Shown here: positions 50,009-58,261 of the stretch, one piece after another
Position numbering within the stretch: position 1 is the first letter of the stretch
Layout of the letters: the number at the start of each line of letters is the position of its first letter
Assembly (NCBI RefSeq): GCF_019207085.1
Contig: NZ_JAATOM010000003.1
Coordinates: 310,001 to 374,000 of the forward strand
DNA length: 64,000 nt
Source of the DNA: Variovorax sp. dw_308
GTDB taxonomy: Bacteria > Pseudomonadota > Gammaproteobacteria > Burkholderiales > Burkholderiaceae_C
Direction of reading: 5' to 3'
The notes under the pieces: model-generated
What the model was told of the DNA's origin: nothing
What the model saw: the letters and a program-made list of their open reading frames with translations, nothing else
Database searches by the model: none
Translations under genes and position numbers: made by a program

Positions 50009-51456
50009 AGCCGTCGTACCGCGTTGCCGTCTCGCTGGCTGTGGCGGCGATGCTCGCCGGCTGCGCCGTCGGCCCGGACTACCGCGCGCCGAGCACGCCG
50101 GACCTGCCTGTGACCTGGCAGGTCGAGCATCCCTGGCGCCAGGCCGAGCCCGGCGACTCGATCGACAAGGGACGCTGGTGGACCCGCTACCAGGACGCGC
50201 AGCTCGACGCGCTGCAGCAGAAGGCGCTGGCCGACAACCCGACGGTGGCGATTGCGGTCGCGCGGCTGATGCAGGCGCGCGCCACGCTGGACGCGAGCAG
50301 CGCCGCACGCTATCCGCAGGTCGGCCTCGGGGTGCGGGCGCAGCGCTTCAAGATTTCCGGGAACCGGCCGCTGACGAACTACAGCACGCCCAACTTCGAA
50401 ACGGTACAGAACGATTTCGCCCTGTCCCTCACGGCCAGCTACGAGATCGACTTTGCCGGGCGCGTGAAGCGGCTGGTCGAAGGCTCCGCCGCCTCCGCCG
50501 AACAGTCGGCCGCCGACCTGGCCAATGCGCGCCTGCTGGTGTCCGCGGACCTGGCCACCAACTATTTCAACCTGCGCTACACCGACGTCGAACTCGACGT
50601 GGTGTTGCGCAGCATCGAACTGCAACGCCGCGCGCTGGAGTTCGTGACTGCGCGGCATGACCTCGGCGCCGTGTCGGGCCTGGACGTGGCGCAGCAGCAG
50701 GCGCTGCTGGAGAACACGCTGACCCAGGTCGACCTGCTGAAGAAGCAACGCGCGCAATACGAGCATGCCCTGGCCACGCTCACCGGCACGCCCGCGCCGG
50801 CCTTCTCCGTGGCGCCCGACCTGAAGCCCATGACGCCGCCGGCCATTCCGCTGGGCCTGCCCTCGGAGGTGCTGCAGCGCCGGCCCGACGTGGCCTCGGC
50901 GGAACGCGCGATGGCGGCGGCCAATGCGCAGATCGGCATTGCCACGGCGGCCTTCTATCCAAGCATCACGCTGGCGCCGACGGTCGGCATGGACAGCCGC
51001 ATGATCGAGTCGCTGTTCGATGCGCCCAGCCTGCTGTGGTCGGTGGGTGTGTCGGCCACGCAGATGCTGTTCGACGGCGGTCGCATGCGCGCCAACGTGA
51101 ATTTCGCCCAGGGCGGCTACGAGGCCACGGTGGCAAACTACCGGCGCGTGGTGTTGACCGCGATGCAGGAAGTCGAGGACGGCATCAGCGGCCTGGCCGC
51201 GCTCGACAACGCCAGCCGCCAGGCCCTGTCGGCCGTGGCCGCGTCGCGGCGCGTGCTCGACATGTCCACCACGCGCTACGAGGGCGGCGCCTCGACCTAC
51301 CTCGACGTCATCACCGCGCAGCAGGCCGTGCTCAACACCGAGCGCCAGGCGGCCCAGGTGCTGGGCCAGCGGCTCGTCACCTCGGTGTTCCTCGTGAAGG
51401 CTTTGGGCGGCGATTGGTGCAGTACGTCACGGGACCCGGCGCCCGGCTGCGGATAG
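50005..51456 (+). CDS. outer-membrane efflux lipoprotein (NodT/TolC family), 483 aa
   Basis: GTG start inside the adaptor stop. The signal peptide has lipobox LAGCAVGPDY, so the channel is lipid-anchored in the outer membrane. It has the paired outer-membrane-factor repeats: WWTRYQDAQLDALQQKALADNPTVAIAVARLMQARATLDAS near the N-terminus, and the ERAMAAANAQIGIATAAFYPSITL segment with GLPSEVLQRRPDVA in the second half. Completes the tripartite pump. Confidence 0.93.
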   Translation: MKPSYRVAVSLAVAAMLAGCAVGPDYRAPSTPDLPVTWQVEHPWRQAEPGDSIDKGRWWTRYQDAQLDALQQKALADNPTVAIAVARLMQARATLDASSAARYPQVGLGVRAQRFKISGNRPLTNYSTPNFETVQNDFALSLTASYEIDFAGRVKRLVEGSAASAEQSAADLANARLLVSADLATNYFNLRYTDVELDVVLRSIELQRRALEFVTARHDLGAVSGLDVAQQQALLENTLTQVDLLKKQRAQYEHALATLTGTPAPAFSVAPDLKPMTPPAIPLGLPSEVLQRRPDVASAERAMAAANAQIGIATAAFYPSITLAPTVGMDSRMIESLFDAPSLLWSVGVSATQMLFDGGRMRANVNFAQGGYEATVANYRRVVLTAMQEVEDGISGLAALDNASRQALSAVAASRRVLDMSTTRYEGGASTYLDVITAQQAVLNTERQAAQVLGQRLVTSVFLVKALGGDWCSTSRDPAPGCG

Positions 51457-51510
51457 CGGCTGCACAATGGTGTTCCGACACAGGCTCACCCCACGCGGTG
51501 CTCTCCCCTT

Positions 51511-52677
51511 TTGAACACTGAACACAAATTCGTCTGGCTGGACTTCGTTCGCGGCCTGTCCGCGATTGCGGTTTGCCTGGGCCATTTGCGAGCCGCAACC
51601 ATCGTGGACTATGCCGAGCTCGGGCAAGGAAACCTGCTGCAGAAGGCCTTCTATGCCGCCACCGGCCTCGGCCACCAATCGGTGATGGTGTTCTTCGTGT
51701 TGAGCGGCTTCTTCGTCGGTGGATCCGTATTGCGCAGCGGCGCAGGCTTCAACGCGGGCCGCTATGCGCTGGCCCGGCTGTCGCGGCTATGGGTGGTGCT
51801 GGTGCCCGCCCTGCTGCTCACCGCGGTGGTCGACCAGGTGCTGGCCAGCATGGCGCCGGACGTGCTGAGCGGCGGCTACAAGCCCATCTGGAATTCGGGC
51901 CCGGTCGATGGCCACGACTATTCGAGCAGTTGGAGCACCCTGCTCGGCAACCTCGTGTTCGTGCAAACCATCCTGACGCCGGTGTTCGGCATCAACAGTC
52001 CTCTGTGGAGCCTGGCCAACGAGTTCTGGTACTACGTGCTGTTTCCGCTGTGTTCGGTGGCCATTGGCTGGTCGGTGCGCCGCGAGGCCGGCACGGTGGC
52101 GCCGCGCGTGGTGGCCGGCGCGCTGGCCGTCGCGATCCTGTTCTGGCTGCCGGCGGACATCCGCGATGCCTATTCGATCTGGCTGATGGGCCTGGTCGTC
52201 TACTTCAGCCGCGGCCGGCTGTCTCCGACGCTGCGACGTGTCGTGATGGTGGTGGGCCTGGTGGCCTTTGCCGCGTCACTGGGCTACAGCAAGTCCGACA
52301 CGTTGCAGGCGCGCCTCGGCTGGCCGGTGGACCCGACCATCGGCGTGTGCTTCTGCATCCTGTGCGTGGCCCTGGCCAACCTGCCAATGCCGAAGAACAT
52401 GAACTCGATGTTCGTGCGGCTGAGCCACGGCATGTCGACCTTCTCCTACTCGCTGTACCTTTCGCACTTTCCGCTGGTGGCGCTGATCGGCGCACTTGGC
52501 TATGGCACGACGCGCGTGCGCCCAGACCTGGCCGGCATCCTGCAATTCACCGGCTGGCTGGCCCTGCTGCTGGTGGTGGGCGGCGTGTTCTGGTGGCTGT
52601 TCGAGCGCAAGACCGATGAGGTGCGACGCTTCGTCGCCGGCCTGCCCAAGCGCTATCTGCACGCCAGCGGGTCCTGA
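51511..52677 (+). CDS. membrane acyltransferase (acyltransferase 3/OafA family), 388 aa
   Basis: About ten membrane segments. The N-terminal KFVWLDFVRGLSAIAVCLGHLRAA carries the conserved RG and catalytic-type His, and the family's HFPLVAL block is near the C-terminus. Such enzymes O-acetylate or acylate surface glycans or exported small molecules. TTG is the only start in frame near the domain, with no clear ribosome site. It converges with the minus-strand biosynthetic cluster and could modify its product, but no direct evidence links them. Confidence 0.82.
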   Translation: MNTEHKFVWLDFVRGLSAIAVCLGHLRAATIVDYAELGQGNLLQKAFYAATGLGHQSVMVFFVLSGFFVGGSVLRSGAGFNAGRYALARLSRLWVVLVPALLLTAVVDQVLASMAPDVLSGGYKPIWNSGPVDGHDYSSSWSTLLGNLVFVQTILTPVFGINSPLWSLANEFWYYVLFPLCSVAIGWSVRREAGTVAPRVVAGALAVAILFWLPADIRDAYSIWLMGLVVYFSRGRLSPTLRRVVMVVGLVAFAASLGYSKSDTLQARLGWPVDPTIGVCFCILCVALANLPMPKNMNSMFVRLSHGMSTFSYSLYLSHFPLVALIGALGYGTTRVRPDLAGILQFTGWLALLLVVGGVFWWLFERKTDEVRRFVAGLPKRYLHASGS

Positions 52678-52748
52678 TACGACTTTGCAATCAAGCGCAG
52701 AACAAGGCGGAGCGCCGCCGACAGTGCTGTAGCACGGCAAGGCGATCC

Positions 52749-52800
52749 AACGCAGTTATGCGTTCGATTGCGAAGTCGCATGAGCCCCCAAGCTCATGCG
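52749..52800. terminator. two perfect hairpins between convergent genes
   Basis: AACGCA/TGCGTT around GTTA at 52749-52764, and CGCATGAGC/GCTCATGCG around CCCCAA at 52777-52800, the latter covering the stop codon of the ketosynthase-like gene. No T-tract on either strand, so a bidirectional termination role is possible but unproven. Confidence 0.35.
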
Positions 52801-53309
52801 CCGGGGGCGTCCGGCAGCCAGCGCCACCATTCGCCCCGCAGCGCCTCGCCCTCCTGCTCGATCCAGCCCAGCAGCAGGCCATCCGGCCCCGCGCCGCACG
52901 CGGCCACGCGCATCAGCAACGACGCGTCGCGGCACACCATGAAACTGGCGTCGCCCTGCCAGCCCAGCCCCTTGGCCAGCGCTGCGAGCATCAGTCCCGA
53001 CTGGCTCTGCATGAAGTCGAAGGGCATCGGCAGGCCGGTGCGCAGTTGCGTCATGCTGTCGCGCGTGGCCGTCTGCGGGCCGCTCAGGCTGGCGACGCGC
53101 AGCCGGGCGCCTGACGGCAACGCGGACTCGCCAGCGGCGTCCAGGCATTGCCAGGCGCCGTAGAGCGCCAGTTCGGCCCACACGCCGATGCGGCGCGGGC
53201 GTGCGCCAAGTCGCGCGGCCAGCGCGTCGCGCCAACCGAGCGGCGGCGGGTCCGACGCGACATGCGCGGCGAGCCGCCAGCCCGGAATGGATTCGGCGGA
53301 TTCGCTCAT
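52794..53309 (-). CDS. beta-ketoacyl-synthase-like N-terminal-domain protein, 171 aa
   Basis: Stand-alone homologue of the truncated ketosynthase N-terminal domain: GVWAELALYGAWQCLDAAGES, RLRVASLSGPQTATRDSMTQLRTGLPMPFDFMQSQSGLMLAALAKGLG, SFMVCRDASLLMRVAACGAG, LLLGWIEQEG. No active-site Cys in the TAC(S/T) context and no His pair, so it should not condense acyl groups itself. Similar small proteins sit in aryl-polyene and related clusters as non-catalytic chain-length or partner subunits (family knowledge). Last gene of the minus-strand cluster. Confidence 0.72.
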   Translation of the reverse strand: MSESAESIPGWRLAAHVASDPPPLGWRDALAARLGARPRRIGVWAELALYGAWQCLDAAGESALPSGARLRVASLSGPQTATRDSMTQLRTGLPMPFDFMQSQSGLMLAALAKGLGWQGDASFMVCRDASLLMRVAACGAGPDGLLLGWIEQEGEALRGEWWRWLPDAPGA

Positions 53310-53349
53310 TGGCGCCACACGCCCGGTGCTGCCGCGCCTCGCCGCGATG

Positions 53350-54432
53350 TCATGACTCGCAGTCCTCCAGCACCAGCGCCGCGTGCCCACCACCGAATCC
53401 GATGGCGTTGAACAGGATGTGCCGCAGGCGCGCTGGCGGCTGCGCGGCGAGCGCCACGTCCAGCAACGGATCGAGCACGTAGTCCGCGGCGGGCCACGCA
53501 CCAGCCTCGATGCAGGCCAGCAGCAGCACCAGTTCCGCCGCACCGGCCGCACCGAGCGTGTGGCCGATCAGCGGCTTGAGCGCGACCATCGGCGGGAGGC
53601 TGGCGAACAGCGTCTTCAATGCCGCGGCCTCGATGGCGTCGTTGGCCGGGCTTCCGGCGGCTTGCGGCTTGATGAGATCGATGTCCTCGGCCTGCACGCC
53701 GGCTTGCCGCATCGCGGCAAGGGTCACTGCGGCGATGGCGCCGGCATCGGCGCCGGTCGGCGTGTCGCCAGCAACCACGTTCGCGCCGCCGGCCAGGCGC
53801 CAGCGGGACGGCGTGCTGCTCAACAGCATCGCGGCCGCGGCTTCGCCGAGCACCAGTCCATCGCGCTGCGCGCCGAAGGGCAAGGCGCGATCGGGGGAGA
53901 GCAACTGCATGCCGCCGAAGCCGGCCAACGTGAGGCGGTTGCTGAACTCGATGCCCAGCACCAGCGCCTGTTGCACCGCACCGCTGCGAATCAGGTCGAC
54001 CGCGGCCAGCAGCGCATTGACGGCCGACGTGCAGGCCGTCGACACGGTGAACACCGGCCCGCGCCATCCGATCGCCTCGGCCACGAGATCGGCGAAGACC
54101 TGCACGTCGCCGGCGAAGCAGCCGGCCTGCTCCTCGAAGCCCACGTCGAGCGACGACGAGGCGACGAAGAGCGGCATCTGCGGCGACACCCTGTCGCATG
54201 GCAGGCCGCACTGCGCGACCACCTCGCGCACCGTGCGGCGCAGTTGCCCAAGCCAGTCGCCTTCGGGGGGTGGCAGCGCATGCACCGGCCATGAGAAGCC
54301 GCCCGGGACCGTCGCAGGCCTCGCGGGGACGCCGCCCTGTCGCAGCGCGGCCAGCGATTGCGGCAGGCCCCGGCCGAGCGCGCAGGCGAGGCCGGTGCCT
54401 GCCAGGTACACGTCGGCGGTCGTGGCGCTCAT
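53350..54432 (-). CDS. beta-ketoacyl-ACP synthase (FabF/KAS-like) with altered active site, 360 aa
   Basis: Thiolase fold with nucleophile Cys134 in VSTACTSAVNALLAAVDLIRSG and His291 in KPLIGHTLGAAGAAEL. The first His of the Cys-His-His triad, normally in HGTGT, is replaced: residues 255-266 read KPQAAGSPANDA, with Gln257 at the His position. The enzyme may therefore be a decarboxylation-poor or chain-length partner, or use an atypical mechanism, as in some aryl-polyene ketosynthases. Start MSATTADVYLAG. It lies between the acyl carrier protein gene and the small ketosynthase-like gene, so it should act on that ACP. Confidence 0.85.
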   Translation of the reverse strand: MSATTADVYLAGTGLACALGRGLPQSLAALRQGGVPARPATVPGGFSWPVHALPPPEGDWLGQLRRTVREVVAQCGLPCDRVSPQMPLFVASSSLDVGFEEQAGCFAGDVQVFADLVAEAIGWRGPVFTVSTACTSAVNALLAAVDLIRSGAVQQALVLGIEFSNRLTLAGFGGMQLLSPDRALPFGAQRDGLVLGEAAAAMLLSSTPSRWRLAGGANVVAGDTPTGADAGAIAAVTLAAMRQAGVQAEDIDLIKPQAAGSPANDAIEAAALKTLFASLPPMVALKPLIGHTLGAAGAAELVLLLACIEAGAWPAADYVLDPLLDVALAAQPPARLRHILFNAIGFGGGHAALVLEDCES

Positions 54433-54511
54433 GGCCCCCACGCTCGGCACTCCGTGTTCTCGCTGCACCAGGGAGGGGGCGCGAGTTTGCTTGGGCGGCC
54501 CGGCGCTGCGC

Positions 54512-54787
54512 TCATGGCCGGCTGGCGCTCAAGTGCGCCGCCAGATGCGCAATCGAGCTCAGCGCCCGGCGCGTCTCCTTGCTGTCGGGCATGCGCACGC
54601 CATAGCGCTGCTGGATGGCCATCGACACCTGCAGCGCGTCGAGCGAGTCGAGGTCCAGCCTGGCATCGGGGCCGAACAGGGGTTCGTCGTCGGACAGGCC
54701 GCCTTCGGGCGCAGTCTTTTCCACGGCGTCGAGCACGAGCGCTTTCAACTCGGCGATCAGGTCAGGCAGCGAAAGGCTTTCGTTCAT
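54512..54787 (-). CDS. acyl carrier protein, 91 aa
   Basis: The phosphopantetheine attachment Ser48 is in LDLDSLDALQV, the DSL motif. Helix 1 (LIAELKALVLDAVEK) and helix 3 (SSIAHLAAHLS) complete the four-helix bundle. Slightly longer than housekeeping AcpP. Its start overlaps the ABC permease stop by 4 nt (ATGA on the minus strand), so the carrier is coupled to the exporter. Expected carrier for acyl or aryl intermediates of the cluster. Confidence 0.92.
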   Translation of the reverse strand: MNESLSLPDLIAELKALVLDAVEKTAPEGGLSDDEPLFGPDARLDLDSLDALQVSMAIQQRYGVRMPDSKETRRALSSIAHLAAHLSASRP

Positions 54788-55941
54788 GCGGCACGTCTTT
54801 GAAACAACAGGGCGGCCAGCGCCAGCATGGCCGCGGAAAAAACAAGCAGGCGAACGAGTTCCGGCAGCATCGCCGCCAGGCCGCCGCCGCGCAGCAGCGC
54901 CGTCAGCAGGGCTTCCAGGCCCCAATTCATCGGGGACCATTCGGCCACGTGCTGCATGGCCGCGGGCATCACGAACTTCGGCACCATGATCCCGCCGATC
55001 GCCGCCATCAGCACGTTGGCGACGGGTCCGACCGTGGCGGCCTGGGCATGGGTGCGCACCGCGCAGGCCAGCGCCAGCGACAGGCTCACCGCGGCCAGGC
55101 CGATGGCCACCAACGCCACGACCAGCGCGTCCCAATGGATGCCTGCGAGCGACAGCGCATCGCCGCCGAGCAGGGGCATGAGCCACACGCCCACGGCCAG
55201 CATCAGGGCGGCCTGCAAGGCATTGACGCCGAGGTAGGGCAAGGCCTTGGAGACCAGCAGCATGCCGGTCGGCACGCCCAGGCTGCGCAGCCGTCCCAGC
55301 GTGCCCGACGCGCGCTCCTGGATGAACAGGCTCGACATCGACGCCACCACGAAGAACATGCCGAACACCAGCCAGGCTGGGACGCTTTGCTGCACGGCCG
55401 TCGGTCGCGGCCCGCTCGGCGCGAAGCGCTCGGCCTCCAGCAGCGTGGCCATCGATGCGCCGGGTGGCGCAGGCGGGCCGCCGGCCACGGAGGCTTCCAG
55501 CCGGCCCTTGACTTCGCCGGCCACACCGACCAGTTCGGCGCGCAGCGCATTGAAAAGGTTGCCGTCGATGCCGGGCTCCGCGAGCAGGCGTATGTGCGGC
55601 GCGGTCGGAAGCGCGTCCGCGTTCAATGCGTCCGACAGACCGGGCTGCAGCACGATCACGTACTTGAGCTGGCCGTTCGTCAACTGCGCCTGCCAGTCGG
55701 CCGGCAAGTCCTGCGGCGTTCCGTGAGCGCGCTTCCAGTCCGCCAGGATCGACTGCGCAGGCACGCCGTTGTCGTGCTGCTGGACCGCATAGCGCAGGGC
55801 CATCAAGGGCGGGTTGTAGTAGTCCTTGAGCGCCAGCGACATCACCACGATGAAGATCACCGGCATCAGGAACAACGCGGCCAGTCCATGCACGTCGCGC
55901 ACGAGGGCAATCAGCTCCTTCTTGATGAGCGAGGTCAGCAT
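54784..55941 (-). CDS. ABC-2-type exporter permease, 385 aa
   Basis: One N-terminal membrane helix (IKKELIALVRDVHGLAALFLMPVIFIVVMSLAL), a large periplasmic loop of about 150 residues, then five membrane segments starting near VPAWLVFGMFFVVASMSSLFIQERASGTLGRLRSLG. This is the ABC-2/YhhJ-type layout of exporters. It follows the ATPase gene by 13 bp and is coupled to the ACP gene. Probably exports the cluster's lipid-like product or its conjugate. Confidence 0.87.
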   Translation of the reverse strand: MLTSLIKKELIALVRDVHGLAALFLMPVIFIVVMSLALKDYYNPPLMALRYAVQQHDNGVPAQSILADWKRAHGTPQDLPADWQAQLTNGQLKYVIVLQPGLSDALNADALPTAPHIRLLAEPGIDGNLFNALRAELVGVAGEVKGRLEASVAGGPPAPPGASMATLLEAERFAPSGPRPTAVQQSVPAWLVFGMFFVVASMSSLFIQERASGTLGRLRSLGVPTGMLLVSKALPYLGVNALQAALMLAVGVWLMPLLGGDALSLAGIHWDALVVALVAIGLAAVSLSLALACAVRTHAQAATVGPVANVLMAAIGGIMVPKFVMPAAMQHVAEWSPMNWGLEALLTALLRGGGLAAMLPELVRLLVFSAAMLALAALLFQRRAA

Positions 55942-55954
55942 GGCGGGGCGAACT

Positions 55955-56866
55955 TCATGTGTCTCGTAGCGAGCGATGAGTGAGCGCCATGAACAACTGC
56001 TCGAGGTTGTAGCGCCCGAACTCGGCCTGCCGCACCGTCACGCCCGATGCGTCGAGCGCGTCCAGCACCTGGGCCGGACGCGCATCGGCGGCGAGCCGCA
56101 CGCGCCAGTGGTCGGGGCCCTGCTCCACCTCGCCATAGCGCGCGAGCATCGCGCCATCGACGCCCTCGGCGCGCACCGTCAGCACCCTTCCTCCTTCGGA
56201 GAGCAAGGCCTCCAGCGTGTCGTTGCGCAGTACCCGGCCGTTGTCGAGGATCGCGACGCGGTCGGCGATGGCTTCGACTTCTTCCATGTAGTGCGTCGCA
56301 TAGATCACCGCCGCTCCATTGGCGGCCAGTTTCTTGATGGCGTCGAGCACGAAGGCGCGTGACTGCGGATCCACGCCCACGGTCGGCTCGTCGAACAGCA
56401 ATAACTCGGGCTCGGCCAGCAAGGCGATCGCAAGGTTGAGCCGCCGCTTCAATCCGCCCGACAGGCGCTCGGCGCGCACCGTCGCAAAGGATTCGAGTTG
56501 CGCGAAGCCGATGCATGCCGCGATGCGCGCCCGCTTGCGCGCGCCTTCCAGCCGGGCCGCTCCGGCAAAGCATGCGAGGTTCTCCGTCACGGTGAGCATC
56601 GGATAGAACGCATGCTCCTGCGGCGCCACCGCCATGCGCGTGGGCGTGCGCGCGCGCACCGCCTGCAAGGGCTCGCCATCCACCAGCACGCGTCCGCCTT
56701 GCACGGCAAGCGCGCCCGACACATGCGAGATCAGCGTGGTCTTGCCCGCGCCGTTGGGCCCGAGCAGGCCCAGCACGCTGCCGCGCCGGGCCGTCAACGA
56801 CACGTCGTCGAGCGCGGCTTGCGCGGCGCCGGGGTAGCGGTAGCTCAGGTGTTCGAGCGCCAGCAC
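55955..56866 (-). CDS. ABC exporter ATP-binding protein, 303 aa
   Basis: Walker A GPNGAGKT (residues 36-43), signature LSGGLKRRLNLA, Walker B LLLFDEPTVGVDP and the switch His in YATHYMEEVE, followed by a C-terminal accessory region of about 80 residues, as in ABC-2 drug/lipid exporter ATPases. It forms the exporter with the permease encoded next. Confidence 0.92.
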   Translation of the reverse strand: MLALEHLSYRYPGAAQAALDDVSLTARRGSVLGLLGPNGAGKTTLISHVSGALAVQGGRVLVDGEPLQAVRARTPTRMAVAPQEHAFYPMLTVTENLACFAGAARLEGARKRARIAACIGFAQLESFATVRAERLSGGLKRRLNLAIALLAEPELLLFDEPTVGVDPQSRAFVLDAIKKLAANGAAVIYATHYMEEVEAIADRVAILDNGRVLRNDTLEALLSEGGRVLTVRAEGVDGAMLARYGEVEQGPDHWRVRLAADARPAQVLDALDASGVTVRQAEFGRYNLEQLFMALTHRSLRDT

Positions 56867-56883
56867 ATGCGTCCCTTGTGCGC

Positions 56884-57864
56884 CTATGCCACGGCGCGCT
56901 TCAGGTCGCGAAAGAAGGCTTCCTCCTGGTCGGCCTGGCCGCGTAGCAGGCCGGCCAGTGCGGGCGGGTCGACCGGCTCGCGCCCCTTGACCATGCGCGC
57001 CGCCTTGAGGGCGAAGCGTCGCCAGCCATCGCCGATCTCGGTCATGCGGTTGGAGAACTCGACCAGCCGCGGCATCGAAGCGATCTGCGCAGCCTCTTCC
57101 AGGAAGGCCGCGTAGATGAAGCGGAAGCCCGCGCCACCGGTGCCGATTTCTTCCTGCATGCGCACCATGTGGCCGATGTAGTCGACCGTGCGGGCATCCC
57201 CGGCCGGCAGGCTCGCCAGCTTCCTCGCCAAGGTCCGCATGCCGCGCACGCCGATGAGCGGCACAGGCGCCTGCATGGTGCGCACGGTCTTGCGGATGGC
57301 CTTGACGATGGCCTCGGGCTCGATGGTCTTGCGGTCGATCTTTTGCGGGTAGTAAAGCAGTCCCTTGGGCGCCAGCACGCCCTTGGCGAAGCGCGCTCGC
57401 GCCATGTCCGCGCTGCCGCAGCGCATCGGTGTCTCGAACACCGGATCGCTCACCAGGTAGTCGTCGCCGTCCTTGCCGTAGACCAGCAGGTTGTGCGCGT
57501 TGAAGTGGAAGCGCATCTGCGGCGGAAAGTACGGCAGCCAGTAGACGGAGGTCTGCAGGCCGACCAATTGCCCCTCGGCCAGCAGCGCATCCAGACGCGC
57601 CTGCCCCGCTTGCGGATTGCCGAAGGTCTCGAACCGGAAGCGCGCGGCCAGCGGCGCCAGCATGCCCTTGATGATCGACCGCGGCGGCATGCGGTAGGAG
57701 ATGAGCGGCAGCCCCGACAGCTTGATGAAGGGGAAGTACGCGAAGGTCAGCGCCGACGCGAGCCCGAAGGCGAGGCTCTCCGTCATCGGCACGCCATGGT
57801 GGCGCAGCATGTTGGAAATGACGCCGCTCTCGCAGTGCGCGGCATGCCGGTGTTCGAAGTTCAT
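56884..57864 (-). CDS. BtrH-N-terminal-domain protein (cysteine acyltransferase-like), 326 aa
   Basis: Residues 1-145 match the BtrH N-terminal domain: EHRHAAHCESGVISNMLRHHG with Cys11 as the predicted nucleophile, a MTESLAFGLASALTFAYF block, and HFNAHNLLVYGKDGDDYLVSDP supplying His124 and Asp140. In butirosin biosynthesis BtrH moves an acyl group from an ACP to an amine; by analogy this protein could transfer the cluster's ACP-bound chain to an acceptor. The C-terminal half is a helical domain of unknown role. The gene start overlaps the 131-aa gene's stop by 4 nt. Confidence 0.82.
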   Translation of the reverse strand: MNFEHRHAAHCESGVISNMLRHHGVPMTESLAFGLASALTFAYFPFIKLSGLPLISYRMPPRSIIKGMLAPLAARFRFETFGNPQAGQARLDALLAEGQLVGLQTSVYWLPYFPPQMRFHFNAHNLLVYGKDGDDYLVSDPVFETPMRCGSADMARARFAKGVLAPKGLLYYPQKIDRKTIEPEAIVKAIRKTVRTMQAPVPLIGVRGMRTLARKLASLPAGDARTVDYIGHMVRMQEEIGTGGAGFRFIYAAFLEEAAQIASMPRLVEFSNRMTEIGDGWRRFALKAARMVKGREPVDPPALAGLLRGQADQEEAFFRDLKRAVA

Positions 57865-58256
57865 GGCAGCCGCTTCAAGCCTTCGACCGACAGGCCCAGC
57901 GCATCCGCATAGCGCGCAAGTTGCGCGGGCGACAGATCGGCGAAATGACGGGCTTGCAGGTGGCGCCGCACGCGCCATTGCCAGAAGCCGCTGGTCTGCG
58001 ACAGCAGCGCCACGTCCATTCGGCGCTCGTACATCCAGAATTCAAGCGGCGATGCGGTGCCCGCGAGCACGCGCGCGCGTGCTTCCCCGGCCTGCGCAAC
58101 CAGTGCTTCCACTGCATGCGTCGTGACGATTTCCTCCGCCTCCCAGCCGCGCGAGCCGACCGTCACCGTGTGGCCGCTGGCGTCACGCGCGTACATGAGC
58201 TTGCGATGCCCGTCCAGGGTGGCATTGCCCTCTTGTGGAACCGCGTCGACGTCCAT
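57861..58256 (-). CDS. uncharacterised cluster protein, 131 aa
   Basis: No family recognised. The N-terminal part looks beta-rich (HRKLMYARDASGHTVTVGSRGWEAEEI), and the rest helical with the striking run SPLEFWMYERRMDVALLSQTSGFWQWRVRRHLQ. No signal peptide or membrane helix. Starts 5 bp after the ketosynthase III stop and overlaps the BtrH-like gene by ATGA, so it is clearly part of the operon. Possibly an accessory or scaffold subunit. Confidence 0.7.
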   Translation of the reverse strand: MDVDAVPQEGNATLDGHRKLMYARDASGHTVTVGSRGWEAEEIVTTHAVEALVAQAGEARARVLAGTASPLEFWMYERRMDVALLSQTSGFWQWRVRRHLQARHFADLSPAQLARYADALGLSVEGLKRLP

Positions 58257-58261
58257 GACGG

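Noticed and set aside
52794..53309. Assignment of this gene as an active ketosynthase
   Set aside because: It is only 171 aa and lacks the active-site Cys and His residues.
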